Source of the DNA: Hymenobacter mucosus
GTDB taxonomy: Bacteria; Bacteroidota; Bacteroidia; Cytophagales; Hymenobacteraceae
DNA length: 64,000 nucleotides
Assembly: GCF_900188255.1 (NCBI RefSeq)
Contig: NZ_FZNS01000006.1
Span: forward strand, 186,001 to 250,000
Reading direction: 5' to 3'
Within the stretch, counting starts at the first letter, position 1; each line of letters opens with the position of its first letter. The notes beneath the pieces were generated by a model. That model worked only from the letters and a program-made list of their open reading frames with translations, was not told the DNA's origin and made no database searches. A program made the position numbers and the translations under genes. This document shows positions 17,608 to 27,029 of the stretch, in pieces.

Positions 17608-17752
17608 AGGTACGAAGGTACGCAAGGCAGCAGAGAAGGGTACAGCCCCAGCCGTATCAGTATCTACAAAGAGCAGGCTGCGGGAGGCCAGCTAAGCCAG
17701 CGCGCACAAGCGGAAGGCTGCTCAGCTAAAGCTGCGGTGCTTTATTTGCACT

Positions 17753-18385
17753 ATGAAATACGTACCTCTCTTTATCCTGCTGCTGTATTCTGGTCTGACG
17801 TATGCTCAAACTACTGGGGGCACTCAGCGCCCTACAATGCAGAAGCATGCCCAGCAGGTAGTTGCGTTTCAGCAGGAGTTGAATGCCGAGTATCGGGACT
17901 CGACTCGCACACCGCTGCTGGTGGCAGAGCGGAGTACATTTACTGGCTTGCCATTCTATTCTATCAACTACGCGGCCTGCGTGGAGGCCAAGTTTGAACC
18001 AGATTCCTTAGGCGCGCCCTTTCAAATGCAGACTAGCACCGTCCGGCGGCCCTTGTACCGGAAGTACGGCGTATTGCTTTTTACACTTGAGGGCAAGCCC
18101 CAACACTTAGCGGTGTATCAAAGCTTGGACCTACAGCAAAACCCAGAGTACCGCGACTATTTATTCGTACCCTTCACCGACCGTACGAACGGCCACGGCA
18201 GCTACGGGGGTGGCCGCTACATTGACCTGCGCCGGGGGCAAATTCACCAGGGCCGAGTTGTGCTCGACTTTAACCGTGCCTATAATCCCTACTGCGCTTA
18301 CGGCGGCAACTACTCCTGCCCCGTACCACCCGCCGAAAATCATCTACCCGTTGCTATTCGGGCGGGAGTTATGAGCTCACACTAA
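17753..18385 (+). CDS. DUF1684 secreted protein
   Basis: A 210-residue protein with a signal peptide (MKYVPLFILLLYSGLTYAQ). The DUF1684 core is clear: FTGLPFYSIN, RKYGVLLFTLEGK, LFVPFTDRTNG, GGRYIDL and the diagnostic VLDFNRAYNPYCAYGG followed by YSCPVPPAEN with conserved cysteines. The family is widespread in Bacteroidota and Actinobacteria, and its biochemical role is unknown. It ends only three bases from the convergent MG2/plug gene, with no terminator between them. Confidence 0.9.
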   Translation: MKYVPLFILLLYSGLTYAQTTGGTQRPTMQKHAQQVVAFQQELNAEYRDSTRTPLLVAERSTFTGLPFYSINYAACVEAKFEPDSLGAPFQMQTSTVRRPLYRKYGVLLFTLEGKPQHLAVYQSLDLQQNPEYRDYLFVPFTDRTNGHGSYGGGRYIDLRRGQIHQGRVVLDFNRAYNPYCAYGGNYSCPVPPAENHLPVAIRAGVMSSH

Positions 18386-18388
18386 CTC

Positions 18389-20803
18389 TCATAAGGCTTG
18401 GCTTACTTCGAAGGCGAGGCTGGTGCTTCCCGACAGGCCGTTCGCCGCCAAGCCTTGTACTACCACCTGATACATACCAGGTTGGTCAGAAGTATAAAAC
18501 TCCAACGCGCGGGCAGCAGAAGTTGTCGTTACGGCAGGGTTCCAGTAGAGAAGGTTTCGCAAATCTGGCAGGCGACTTTGCTGTTGGGCCGGGGTTTCAT
18601 AGCGCGGAGCGTAGAACTCACGTTGCAATTGCATGCCCTCATACTCCTGCACTAATGCTTTCGGGTCGAGTGGAAAGCCATCTAAGTTGCCCTTATACGT
18701 GGTAAAGCTCACAATGCCACTATACATAGAGCGTCCTTGGAAATAGCGGCTGTCTAGCACCTCCAGCTTCTGAATTTTCAGCGGGTCCATGGCCATAATT
18801 CTATTCGTGTTGAATACAGGCATGCCGTCCAGCAAGACTAAGGGTGGGTCGGAGAAAATGGAACGATTAGGATTGTCGAGCACAGTAAAGTGAAAGCCAT
18901 CCTTTTTGATTCTGACTTTTACGCCCGGCACGTATTCGCGTAGCACCTCTTCCAGGGTTTTGAACCGCGTGTAATCATCCAGCATGTAGCGCTCGTCGGG
19001 CATACCATAGAAGGCTAGGCTATCGGTATCCGGCAAGGTGTACAGGTTATTGTACCGGCGGAAATAGGCGTTCTGCACCTGCGCTTGCACATGACGCTGG
19101 GTAAACGCATTTTTAAAGCGCGGATAGGGCGTGAACACGCTGCTGAATACCCCAGTGGCATACTGCTGAGAAAAAGGCGAGAAAATCTCTACTGCGTACG
19201 TGCTGTCGTGCTGGGTATTTGTTTGTACCACGATATCGCGCGTGCCATAGAAATCATCCACTTCAAACTGGATGCTTCCGTCGCGGGCACTGATGGAGTT
19301 GGCTAGTCGGATAAGGCGGCTGGGCGAGGACAAGTACGCCGTAATATCGGGGGCTGGCTGGCCAGTGCCCTGGTGCGTAATGCGCCCCCGAACTAAATGG
19401 CTCTGTAGCTCGGGTAGGTACTGAAATGCAGGCAGCCTATTGGCCAGCACATCTTCCCACCGAAACCGGCTCCACCCATGCGTAAGCATTAGGTTTTCGG
19501 TAGCGGCAGCGGCTTCCGGTTCAGTGCTTGTGAAGTAGTAGTCGGGGTTTTCGACCATACCCTTCAGATCAGAAGCCAGCCAGAGGTAGCTAGTAATGCT
19601 GGGTGCCGGTGCTGCCAGTGAATCGAGCCGGTACACGGCTACGGAAAGATTTGCCGGCAGGGGCTGACTAGCCGTGGCAGTGGTCAACTGCAGGTTAACC
19701 TTCTGACGAGTAGCGTACTGGCCTTTGTCTAGTTGAGCCTTGATAGTAAGCTGTTGTTTCGGGCGCTGGAAGTAGAGCCTTTCGCACACCGGCTGGTGGC
19801 GGTGGTTGAACACTGTGAAATGAGAAATGCCTTCGCTCAAAGTTGCCTTGTTGATGAGAAACTCGGCCTGGCCGTTGCGGATTGGAGCACTGGTAGCAGT
19901 AGTGAGTTGCTGGCGGGCGTGGCCCAGCAGATCCACGCGGTCGGCATCAGCGTCGGTGGTCTGCACCACAATGCGGATCTGCTGTAACCCGGCTTCCTCC
20001 AAGTGCATCACGTAGCCAGCCCTGTACACGGCCGGTAACTTGCGTGACACTATGCGGCCACTGGGCAGCTTCAGCACAGCCGTGTAGGCGGCTTCGGCAG
20101 CGGGGGTGAAGGTGAAAGCGCCCATACCGAACCTGAGCGTTTTGAAAGTAGTGAGCGACTTGCCTTGTGCATCAAGCAAGGTGCCTACTACGGGTATACT
20201 CCGGCCGGCCCGGTCCGTCACCTTGAAGGCTACCTTGCTGGCTATGCCGCGCACTAGGTTGCCCCCCTCTGGAAAGAAATGCACGTCATAAGATGCCGTG
20301 TCTAACGTAGATACCACCCCCGAAGCCCGAGCTGTATTAACGATAGTAACCGGGCTGTGGAAATAATACTCGGGGCTAAAGTTCTTCATCCAACTAGTAT
20401 AGGCCCGCACCGTGTAGCTACCCGAGTTAAGGGAAGAAGGTAACTGAAAAGAGCCCTGACCTATGGCCTTAGCAAGTGGGACCTTACCCTGCAATACTGC
20501 CCGCCGATTTTTATCCAACACTTCCACGTATACCACAGCACTTTGAGCCAGCGGTTGTGCGTAGGTTCCATCTACGGCGTACACCTTAAACCACATTGTT
20601 TCCCCGGTCAGGTACAAAGGGCGGTCTAGGTGTAGATACAGCTTTTCTTGAAGGGTTTGCTGCTGGTACTGGTTGAAACGACGGGCTAGGCTCCGTACAG
20701 AGTCAGACTGAGCTTGGGCAGTGCCAACTCCCATTATCCACAGAAGCAGAACGGGCAAGTACTGGCGCGAAAAGCTTCTTATGCAAGAAATAGACGAAGA
20801 CAT
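18389..20803 (-). CDS. Secreted MG2-domain protein with a TonB-receptor-like plug and no barrel
   Basis: 804 residues with a signal peptide ending GTAQAQ. The N-terminal third is alpha-2-macroglobulin-like: KLYLHLDRPLYLTGETMWFK is the MG2 hallmark and LPSSLNSGSYTVRAYT a second domain. Residues about 600-700 look like a TonB-receptor plug (FKTLEEVLREYVPGV, PPLVLLDGMPVFN, MDPLKIQKLEVL, YSGIVSFTTYKG), yet no beta-barrel follows. Such MG2-plug hybrids occur beside TonB-dependent receptors in Bacteroidota with unknown function. It is the last gene of the operon that starts at 26796, 38 bases after a DUF4249 gene. Confidence 0.75.
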   Translation of the reverse strand: MSSSISCIRSFSRQYLPVLLLWIMGVGTAQAQSDSVRSLARRFNQYQQQTLQEKLYLHLDRPLYLTGETMWFKVYAVDGTYAQPLAQSAVVYVEVLDKNRRAVLQGKVPLAKAIGQGSFQLPSSLNSGSYTVRAYTSWMKNFSPEYYFHSPVTIVNTARASGVVSTLDTASYDVHFFPEGGNLVRGIASKVAFKVTDRAGRSIPVVGTLLDAQGKSLTTFKTLRFGMGAFTFTPAAEAAYTAVLKLPSGRIVSRKLPAVYRAGYVMHLEEAGLQQIRIVVQTTDADADRVDLLGHARQQLTTATSAPIRNGQAEFLINKATLSEGISHFTVFNHRHQPVCERLYFQRPKQQLTIKAQLDKGQYATRQKVNLQLTTATASQPLPANLSVAVYRLDSLAAPAPSITSYLWLASDLKGMVENPDYYFTSTEPEAAAATENLMLTHGWSRFRWEDVLANRLPAFQYLPELQSHLVRGRITHQGTGQPAPDITAYLSSPSRLIRLANSISARDGSIQFEVDDFYGTRDIVVQTNTQHDSTYAVEIFSPFSQQYATGVFSSVFTPYPRFKNAFTQRHVQAQVQNAYFRRYNNLYTLPDTDSLAFYGMPDERYMLDDYTRFKTLEEVLREYVPGVKVRIKKDGFHFTVLDNPNRSIFSDPPLVLLDGMPVFNTNRIMAMDPLKIQKLEVLDSRYFQGRSMYSGIVSFTTYKGNLDGFPLDPKALVQEYEGMQLQREFYAPRYETPAQQQSRLPDLRNLLYWNPAVTTTSAARALEFYTSDQPGMYQVVVQGLAANGLSGSTSLAFEVSQAL

Positions 20804-20841
20804 AGGCGTAGGGAGGGAAGTCAGTGAGGAAAGGTGGGCAC

Positions 20842-22017
20842 TTAGGGCCAGAAGCTGGGCTTGACATTACTACCCCGCAGGCGACAGTCTATACAGTCTG
20901 GTGTTTGATTTTCAAACCCGATAATCGTGCCCCTACTATCTCGGATTTCAGTCACCGGGACGCGATACGTAGTATCAGCAAAGAACTTGTACATGTTATA
21001 GCCATGGCGTTCGGTAGAATCATGGAGTAGAGTATTTAAACCAGTGCACCTCTCATAGCCCTCATTCTGAGGGTGCCATTCGTTTGGTAGAGTAAGCCGA
21101 TCGACGAAGAGGCGCTGCTCTACTACCGTTGCAGCACCCACAAAGCCGAGCACGGGCTCCGTGTCATCAGTGAGGCAGTGCACGTTGCCCTGGATCTGGC
21201 TGGGCAAGGGGTCGAACAGGGTGCCGATGTTCTCCGTGTTCTTCTTGATGGCCTCCCAGTAGTCAAACTCAGCTGCTGACATGGCATACTGCCGCACCAG
21301 AATGCTGTATAGTGATTGTAGCCGACCTGAACTTGAAGGAATCAATTTGAGCCGGTAGTCGCGCACGGCATCTTGGCTTAAACGTAATGTATTAGCCGTG
21401 TTGATAAGGGCAGATGCTTCTGTTCGCCAGCAGTGGTGTATATCTTCTGTTCGCCGGAAGTAGGTGCGACGCTCACTGTTTCCCTTTCCAAACCGCCAAC
21501 GGCTCCAATATGCAGAGGTAAATGCCCACGTTTCTGTGTATTCCCAGCGGTAGTATTGCGTTTGCCTAGTTTCGTCGTGGGCACTAATGTAAATCTGAAG
21601 CCCGTCGGCTTGAGCCCGCCCTTCTAAGTTGTCAATAGGAGGCGTTTGCTTTAACAATACATAATCAGACGCGTATTCGCGGCCCGTGCTCGTACGAATA
21701 TGTAAACGGTATTGGTCTACTGGAAGCACTTGCTGCGGAGAGGTATACACGCCAGCACTATCTTCCTGTAAGGAATAGCGTAAGCCGTTTTTGTTTTCGA
21801 TGGCTACACTAGCGTTTATTTCCGGTGGGTAGGTGTTTTTCTCAGCTATGTTGATCGATCGGGATAGTCGAATCGTTGTACTGCCGTTACCATTGATGAA
21901 TCCATCTACTACTAGGTAATTATTGGCCGACTGGATTACCTCCGGTGCGTAGCTATCTACGCAGCCACTCAGTAGAAGCAACAGGCACCAGATAATTGGA
22001 TGGGTAGAAATGCGCAT
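20842..22017 (-). CDS. DUF4249 lipoprotein, copy B
   Basis: A 391-residue lipoprotein (lipobox LLLLSGC) of the DUF4249 family, which is usually encoded beside TonB-dependent receptors and is presumed to be a surface or periplasmic accessory. Family marks are NYLVVDGFINGNGSTTIRLSRS near the N-terminus, YYRWEYTETWAF in the middle and PDCIDCRLRG at the end. It is a tandem paralogue of the next gene upstream (22054-23202). A 225-bp internal block is identical between them although the flanks have diverged, which points to gene conversion. Confidence 0.9.
   Translation of the reverse strand: MRISTHPIIWCLLLLLSGCVDSYAPEVIQSANNYLVVDGFINGNGSTTIRLSRSINIAEKNTYPPEINASVAIENKNGLRYSLQEDSAGVYTSPQQVLPVDQYRLHIRTSTGREYASDYVLLKQTPPIDNLEGRAQADGLQIYISAHDETRQTQYYRWEYTETWAFTSAYWSRWRFGKGNSERRTYFRRTEDIHHCWRTEASALINTANTLRLSQDAVRDYRLKLIPSSSGRLQSLYSILVRQYAMSAAEFDYWEAIKKNTENIGTLFDPLPSQIQGNVHCLTDDTEPVLGFVGAATVVEQRLFVDRLTLPNEWHPQNEGYERCTGLNTLLHDSTERHGYNMYKFFADTTYRVPVTEIRDSRGTIIGFENQTPDCIDCRLRGSNVKPSFWP
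21075..21299. repeat. 225-bp block identical to 22263-22487 (direct repeat inside paralogous genes)
   Basis: Base-by-base reading shows no differences from the copy at 22263-22487. The block ends sharply: after GCCGCACCA the next base is G here and A in the other copy, and the sequences then differ at many positions. It encodes the conserved region from RQYAMSAAEFDYWE to LTLPNEW. Confidence 0.97.
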
Positions 22018-22053
22018 AGAGTAAACATGTTATAATGATTAGGTATAAAGTGC

Positions 22054-23202
22054 CTAAGGCCAAAAGCTCGGTTTCACGTTTGTGCCTCGTAAACGACAAT
22101 CGACGCACTCAGGCGTTTGTGCTGTGAAAGCTATGCTTGTCCGACTCACCGGAATTCGAAGCTGCGGATCGCCAAAATACTCTTGTAGCGTCCAGCCCTT
22201 CCACCGTTCACTTGGGAAAGTGTCAAGGGCCGTACAGGTTTCGTACCCGTCGAGGTTAGTGCGCCATTCGTTTGGTAGAGTAAGCCGATCGACGAAGAGG
22301 CGCTGCTCTACTACCGTTGCAGCACCCACAAAGCCGAGCACGGGCTCCGTGTCATCAGTGAGGCAGTGCACGTTGCCCTGGATCTGGCTGGGCAAGGGGT
22401 CGAACAGGGTGCCGATGTTCTCCGTGTTCTTCTTGATGGCCTCCCAGTAGTCAAACTCAGCTGCTGACATGGCATACTGCCGCACCAAAATGCTATAGCG
22501 GTAGCGCAAGCGGCCAGCTGAGGAGGGGATGAACAGCAGGCGGTAGTCGCGCACGGCGTCTTGGCTCAGGCGCACCGTGCTGGTAGTATTGATGGTGGAG
22601 GAGTTCTCCGTGCGCCAGCAGTTATAAATGTTTTCTCGGCGAGATATTACCTGATTTCTGCTGTCGTCATAACGCAGCGTACTACGAAAGGCAGAAGTAA
22701 ACTCCCATGTTTCGGTGTATTCCCAGCGGTAATATTGCGTTTTTCCCTCATCATCATGAGTATCAACGTATATCTGTAATCCATTTTCCTGTATTCTGGC
22801 TTTCAAATTGTCAATGGGAAGCGGCTGCTTTGCCACCGTGTAGTCAGACGTATACTCGCGGCCAGTACTAGTGCGGATATAAAGATGGTAACGCGTACTT
22901 GAGGGGAGTTTTTGGCTGGTAGAAATGTATACGCCGGGACTCGTTTCGGTTAAAGGATAGCGAGTACCTGCTTCACTCTCAATCCTTACTGTGGCCTTAG
23001 TTTCGGCCGGATAGCCGCCTGCACTGCTTAAGTCTTGGGAGCGAGTGAGGGTAATCGTTGTAACACCATCAGTATTGATAAAACCATCTAATACCAGCAA
23101 ATTGGCGGCAGTGCCAACAAGCTTTGGCTCGTAGGGCTCCACGCAGCTTGCAGTCAGCAGCAGTAATAGCCAAGTCAGCAAACGTAGACGGGGGTACAGC
23201 AT
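22054..23202 (-). CDS. DUF4249 lipoprotein, copy A
   Basis: A 382-residue lipoprotein (lipobox LLLLTASC) and paralogue of the following gene, with the same architecture: NLLVLDGFINTDGVTTITLTRS, YYRWEYTETWEF and PECVDCRLRG. It begins 12 bases after the TonB-dependent receptor stop, so translation is probably coupled. Its likely role is as a surface partner of that receptor, a family-level inference. The C-terminal NVKPSFWP is shared with copy B, while the segment just before it has diverged, showing that homology outside the identical block is older. Confidence 0.9.
   Translation of the reverse strand: MLYPRLRLLTWLLLLLTASCVEPYEPKLVGTAANLLVLDGFINTDGVTTITLTRSQDLSSAGGYPAETKATVRIESEAGTRYPLTETSPGVYISTSQKLPSSTRYHLYIRTSTGREYTSDYTVAKQPLPIDNLKARIQENGLQIYVDTHDDEGKTQYYRWEYTETWEFTSAFRSTLRYDDSRNQVISRRENIYNCWRTENSSTINTTSTVRLSQDAVRDYRLLFIPSSAGRLRYRYSILVRQYAMSAAEFDYWEAIKKNTENIGTLFDPLPSQIQGNVHCLTDDTEPVLGFVGAATVVEQRLFVDRLTLPNEWRTNLDGYETCTALDTFPSERWKGWTLQEYFGDPQLRIPVSRTSIAFTAQTPECVDCRLRGTNVKPSFWP
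22263..22487. repeat. 225-bp block identical to 21075-21299
   Basis: This is the second copy of the identical segment, in the same orientation and at the same position within the paralogous DUF4249 gene. The start-to-start distance is 1188 bases. Confidence 0.97.
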
Positions 23203-23214
23203 CTCTTTCGCCTA

Positions 23215-25983
23215 TTAAAATTTGAAGTTATAAGTAGCAGTAGGAATCGGCTGCCCGAAGATGGACAATTGGTACCCCCGAATTTGACCACCTACTGACT
23301 TGAAGTACACCGAGTAAGGATTTTTGCGTCCTGTGAGGTTGTACACGCCGAAGGTCCAGGAACTGTGAGCCAGCTTTTTCACCTTGTGGTTGCCCTCCAG
23401 GTTTAGGGCTAGGTCGGCGCGATAGTAATCAGGCACGCGGTAGGCATTGCGCTCCGAGTAGTACACGCGGGTGGCGCTGCCCACGTAATATTTGGCCAAT
23501 GGCAGCGTAATGGGGCGGCCGGTGCTGTATGTGTAGTTCAGTGAAGCGCTAATACGACGACTGAAGCGGTAGTTGCCGATAAGAGTGAAGTCATGAGGTT
23601 TATCGAAGTTGCTGGGGTAGTAGCGGCCCCCATTTATCATGTCGGAGGTGGTACCTTGGTTTACCTGTACCAGGGAGCGGGAGTAAGTGTAGCTCGCCCA
23701 GCCGTTGATTTTACCGGTCAGCTTGCGTAGCATCACCTCCACACCATAGGCCTTACCCACGGCATTTACAATGTCGGTTTCAATGTGTCGGTTCAAGATC
23801 AGGGTAGCACCTCCTTTGTAGTCTACAAAGTCACGAGTAGACTTATAATAGGTCTCTACCGAGAATTCAATGGTGTTAGCGCGGAAGTTATGGTAGTAGC
23901 CCACTGAGTACTGGTCACCAACTTGGGGGCGTACGTTAGAGTCACTCAGCTTCCAAATATCCGTCGGTGACATGGCCGTGGTATTAGACAGCATGTGTAT
24001 GTACTGACGGGTACGGTTGTAGCTAGCTTTAACCGATGAGTTGTCCGTGAGGCTATAACGGGCCGACAGGCGGTATTCTGGCCCGTGGTAGGTAGCCAGT
24101 GCCTTGCCTGACCCATAGGACACGGTATCAGTGATGGTGTTCAAGGTCTTCGTTAAACCGGGTACGTAGTTGTACACTTCACGCGGCCCCAATGCAGTGT
24201 AAAGCGAGTAACGAAGCCCTAGCGATACCGACAGCCGCGGTGATACGTCTATGCGGTCTGACACGTACAGCGCGCTTTCTACCCCTTGTTCCCGCGGCAA
24301 CACGTCCTGCGTAATTAAAGACTCAGTGCCCGAGGGGGCGAGCCCGCCCGGCGACACGTGGTAGAGCACCGAGCTTCCCCCGAAATCGATGTTGTGCTTG
24401 GTGTTAAGCACGTAGGAAAAATCAGCCTGCACATTGTACTGCTTGATATCATATGTCAACCTCGAAGCCGTTGACACATCTCGCTTGCTGGTAATATTGT
24501 ACTCATACGTACTCATGGCCCCCGTCAGTACCCCGTAGAGCTTGTTACTGAAGGTATGCCGCCATTTCAGGCTGGCATTCTGGTTGCGGTACCGATAGGC
24601 CGTGTCGCTTGCCAGCTGAAATTTGTCGGTACTGAGGTAAGCCGTCAGATACAGCGCATTCTTCTCATTGATTTCGTGGCTGATGTGGGCACTTACATCG
24701 TAAAACGACGCTGAGCTTTGCTTGAAGCTCTCATTGGGTAACAAGTGCAGAATCCAGTCGGAATAGCTAGTGCGGCCCCCTACTATAAATGAAGTTTTGT
24801 CTTTGACAATAGGTCCTTCGAGCGTGAGGCGGCTGGTAAGCGGGCCGACGCCTCCCGAGCCGGAGAACTTCTTCTTGTTGCCGTCGCGAGTAGCAATGTC
24901 TAGCACTGACGACAAGCGTCCTCCATACTTAGCCGGAATAGCACTCTTATACAGTTCCACCGACTTGATAACATCGGGGTTGAACGCCGAGAAGAACCCG
25001 AATAAGTGCGACGGATTGTAAACGGTAGCGTCGTTAAATAAAATAAGGTTCTGGTCAGTGGCACCACCGCGCACATTCAGGCCCGTGTTGCCTTCCCCCA
25101 CCGACTTGACCCCCGGCAAGGTGAGTACCACGCGCAGCACGTCTGTCTCGCCGAAGGCTGTGGGTACCTGACGCATCGTTTTGATATCGAGCCGTTCCAC
25201 GCCCATTTGCAGGCCAGCTACGTTGCGGTCCTTCTCGGCCTCAATTACTACCTCCCGCAAAGTGGTAATATCCTCCTCCGTTTCAATATCCAACTTGCCG
25301 TCGCCACGTAGCATCACTTGGCGCTTGGTGTTTTTGATACCAATACCGCGTATAGTTAGCTCATGCCGCCCTACTGGCAGCGTTAGCGAGTAAAGGCCAA
25401 ACTGATCTGTGCTGGCCCCCACCTTGAGGGCCTCACTGTATATGGTAGCGCCTACTACGGGCTCACCATTTTTGACCTCGCGTAGTCTACCTGCTAAGGT
25501 AGCTTTGCCTGTACTAGAACCGGTGCCAATATCGTACAAGCGAAAAGCAGAAGTGCGAGCTGTGCGGATAGAGTTACCTGGCAGCGGGTTATCCGACGCC
25601 ACTGGATCAGTACTAGCGGCCTCGTCCTTTTCCGGCTGAAAAAAATTGTCTGACAGTGTCAACTGCACGGGGTTGCCAGTAGTAACGAATACCCGGTTGT
25701 GCTCATCTATTGCAAAGCGCAGTATCGTCTGTTGCAGCGCCAGCGTTAGTACCTCTTGCAGGGGTTGGTTTTGGGCCTGTACTGTAATTGTCAAGCTATC
25801 GACAGCCGTAGGAGTGTAATAAAACCTGTACGGTGTGGTAGCCTCAATTTGCTTAACGAACTGCTCAAATGGCACCTGCTGAAAGCTACCACTAATGCGC
25901 TGTGAAGTGACTTGTTGCGCAAAACCAGCAAAACCCAAACAGGAGAGTAGTAGAAAGAAAAGTATAGAGCAGAAATGTTTCAT
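23215..25983 (-). CDS. TonB-dependent receptor with N-terminal STN and carboxypeptidase-like domains
   Basis: A 922-residue outer-membrane importer. Order: signal peptide (1-22), secretin/TonB STN domain (about 25-105), carboxypeptidase-regulatory-like beta-sandwich (about 155-240; LAGRLREVKNGEPVVGATIYS), plug domain (RVVLTLPGVKSVGEGNTGLN, VRGGATDQNLILFNDATVYN) and a 22-strand barrel ending in TYNFKF. An STN domain often signals to a FecR-type anti-sigma factor, but none lies in this window. The gene follows a secreted protein gene and precedes two DUF4249 lipoproteins in one minus-strand operon. The substrate is unknown. Confidence 0.93.
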   Translation of the reverse strand: MKHFCSILFFLLLSCLGFAGFAQQVTSQRISGSFQQVPFEQFVKQIEATTPYRFYYTPTAVDSLTITVQAQNQPLQEVLTLALQQTILRFAIDEHNRVFVTTGNPVQLTLSDNFFQPEKDEAASTDPVASDNPLPGNSIRTARTSAFRLYDIGTGSSTGKATLAGRLREVKNGEPVVGATIYSEALKVGASTDQFGLYSLTLPVGRHELTIRGIGIKNTKRQVMLRGDGKLDIETEEDITTLREVVIEAEKDRNVAGLQMGVERLDIKTMRQVPTAFGETDVLRVVLTLPGVKSVGEGNTGLNVRGGATDQNLILFNDATVYNPSHLFGFFSAFNPDVIKSVELYKSAIPAKYGGRLSSVLDIATRDGNKKKFSGSGGVGPLTSRLTLEGPIVKDKTSFIVGGRTSYSDWILHLLPNESFKQSSASFYDVSAHISHEINEKNALYLTAYLSTDKFQLASDTAYRYRNQNASLKWRHTFSNKLYGVLTGAMSTYEYNITSKRDVSTASRLTYDIKQYNVQADFSYVLNTKHNIDFGGSSVLYHVSPGGLAPSGTESLITQDVLPREQGVESALYVSDRIDVSPRLSVSLGLRYSLYTALGPREVYNYVPGLTKTLNTITDTVSYGSGKALATYHGPEYRLSARYSLTDNSSVKASYNRTRQYIHMLSNTTAMSPTDIWKLSDSNVRPQVGDQYSVGYYHNFRANTIEFSVETYYKSTRDFVDYKGGATLILNRHIETDIVNAVGKAYGVEVMLRKLTGKINGWASYTYSRSLVQVNQGTTSDMINGGRYYPSNFDKPHDFTLIGNYRFSRRISASLNYTYSTGRPITLPLAKYYVGSATRVYYSERNAYRVPDYYRADLALNLEGNHKVKKLAHSSWTFGVYNLTGRKNPYSVYFKSVGGQIRGYQLSIFGQPIPTATYNFKF

Positions 25984-26043
25984 ATAGCGCGTGGATAGGG
26001 TAGGGACGTATAAATTGCCCGGACTAGTGCTTAGGCTACGGGC

Positions 26044-26796
26044 CTATTGGGGCAAGCTGGCATAATAGTTTACCAGCGCAATGAGGTCGTCTTCAAGCCC
26101 TTTCTTGCGGAAGCGTAGCTTCTTCTCCCGAGCATATTGCTGCAGCTCTCTGCGCCGGTCTGGGAATAATGAAATGAAAGAGCCCCGACCTTTAACGGGA
26201 TAATAAACTCGGTCGCGCTTAATAAAGTATTGGTTAGTAGCGGAGAACGACGCCTTGGTTATATTCTGGCTGGGCTGCACTTGTATCTTCTTCACGCGCC
26301 GGGCCAGTAACGTAACGCCCTTGTCAACCAGCAAATCATAGAAGCCGGGCGTAATATCCTGATTTGCTGCGGTGTCCTTGGTAAGACGAATAAACGTATG
26401 ACCTTGTAGCGTAAAGCGGCTAACTTTCTCACTCACCAGCCTCAGGGTAAACAAGTTGGTGGGCTGCTGCACTACCACTTGGTCTAGGCGGGTATCATAA
26501 AGCAACGGAACGTTTGAGTAGTAATGGCCGGCGTAATACACGGAGCCTGGTTGAGCAGTAGCAGTGCCGAAAAACTGATTGCCTTGGACTTCCTGGTAGT
26601 ATCTGGTGTAATTGAAATATTCAGGACCATTGTACAACTGCGACTGATCTTGAATATGTGCGGTGTAGTGTTGTGCAACTTGGCTTTTGGCTGCTGCTAG
26701 AAGGGTAGTATCTGAGGAAGTACTCTGCGCTACGGCCTGCCTACTACTGGCTATACTTAGCACGGCCAAGCCGTACAGAGGTAAGGATATTTTCAT
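26044..26796 (-). CDS. Secreted protein of unknown function, first gene of the TonB-receptor operon
   Basis: A 250-residue protein with a signal peptide (cleavage near QAVAQS). It contains YNGPEYFNYTRYYQEVQGNQ, a tyrosine-rich YYAGHYYSNVPLLYDT and a conserved-looking end (LQQYAREKKLRFRKKGLEDD). I do not recognise a named domain, although the GxxYY and DLLVDKGVTLLARR patterns are seen in uncharacterised Bacteroidota envelope proteins. It lies 60 bases upstream of the TonB-dependent receptor on the same strand, so a shared task is likely. It is divergent from the exonuclease gene. Confidence 0.65.
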   Translation of the reverse strand: MKISLPLYGLAVLSIASSRQAVAQSTSSDTTLLAAAKSQVAQHYTAHIQDQSQLYNGPEYFNYTRYYQEVQGNQFFGTATAQPGSVYYAGHYYSNVPLLYDTRLDQVVVQQPTNLFTLRLVSEKVSRFTLQGHTFIRLTKDTAANQDITPGFYDLLVDKGVTLLARRVKKIQVQPSQNITKASFSATNQYFIKRDRVYYPVKGRGSFISLFPDRRRELQQYAREKKLRFRKKGLEDDLIALVNYYASLPQ

Positions 26797-27029
26797 AACT
26801 AGAAAGGGATAGAGGCGCGGTAATTAACAGACAGCCAATGGATGAGAATAGCTGCACTGCTCGCTTACTTCTGAGGAAGTAGTGAGCTAGCAAACATACG
26901 TTAAAAAGGACAGGCTGCCGCTAGTGTTGGTCAAGACGACGGCAAGCGTTAGCAATGGCAGTATCGTATTGCTGCCATGCGCATTTCAAAGCAAGAACTC
27001 CCTGTGGGCAGCCGCGTACATGTGAATCT

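Noticed and set aside
26955..27029. Longer start for the DEDDh exonuclease
   Set aside because: The added residues (Cys/His-rich, no pattern) precede the catalytic strand with no family support; the ATG at 27030 places the Asp-Glu motif at the usual position.
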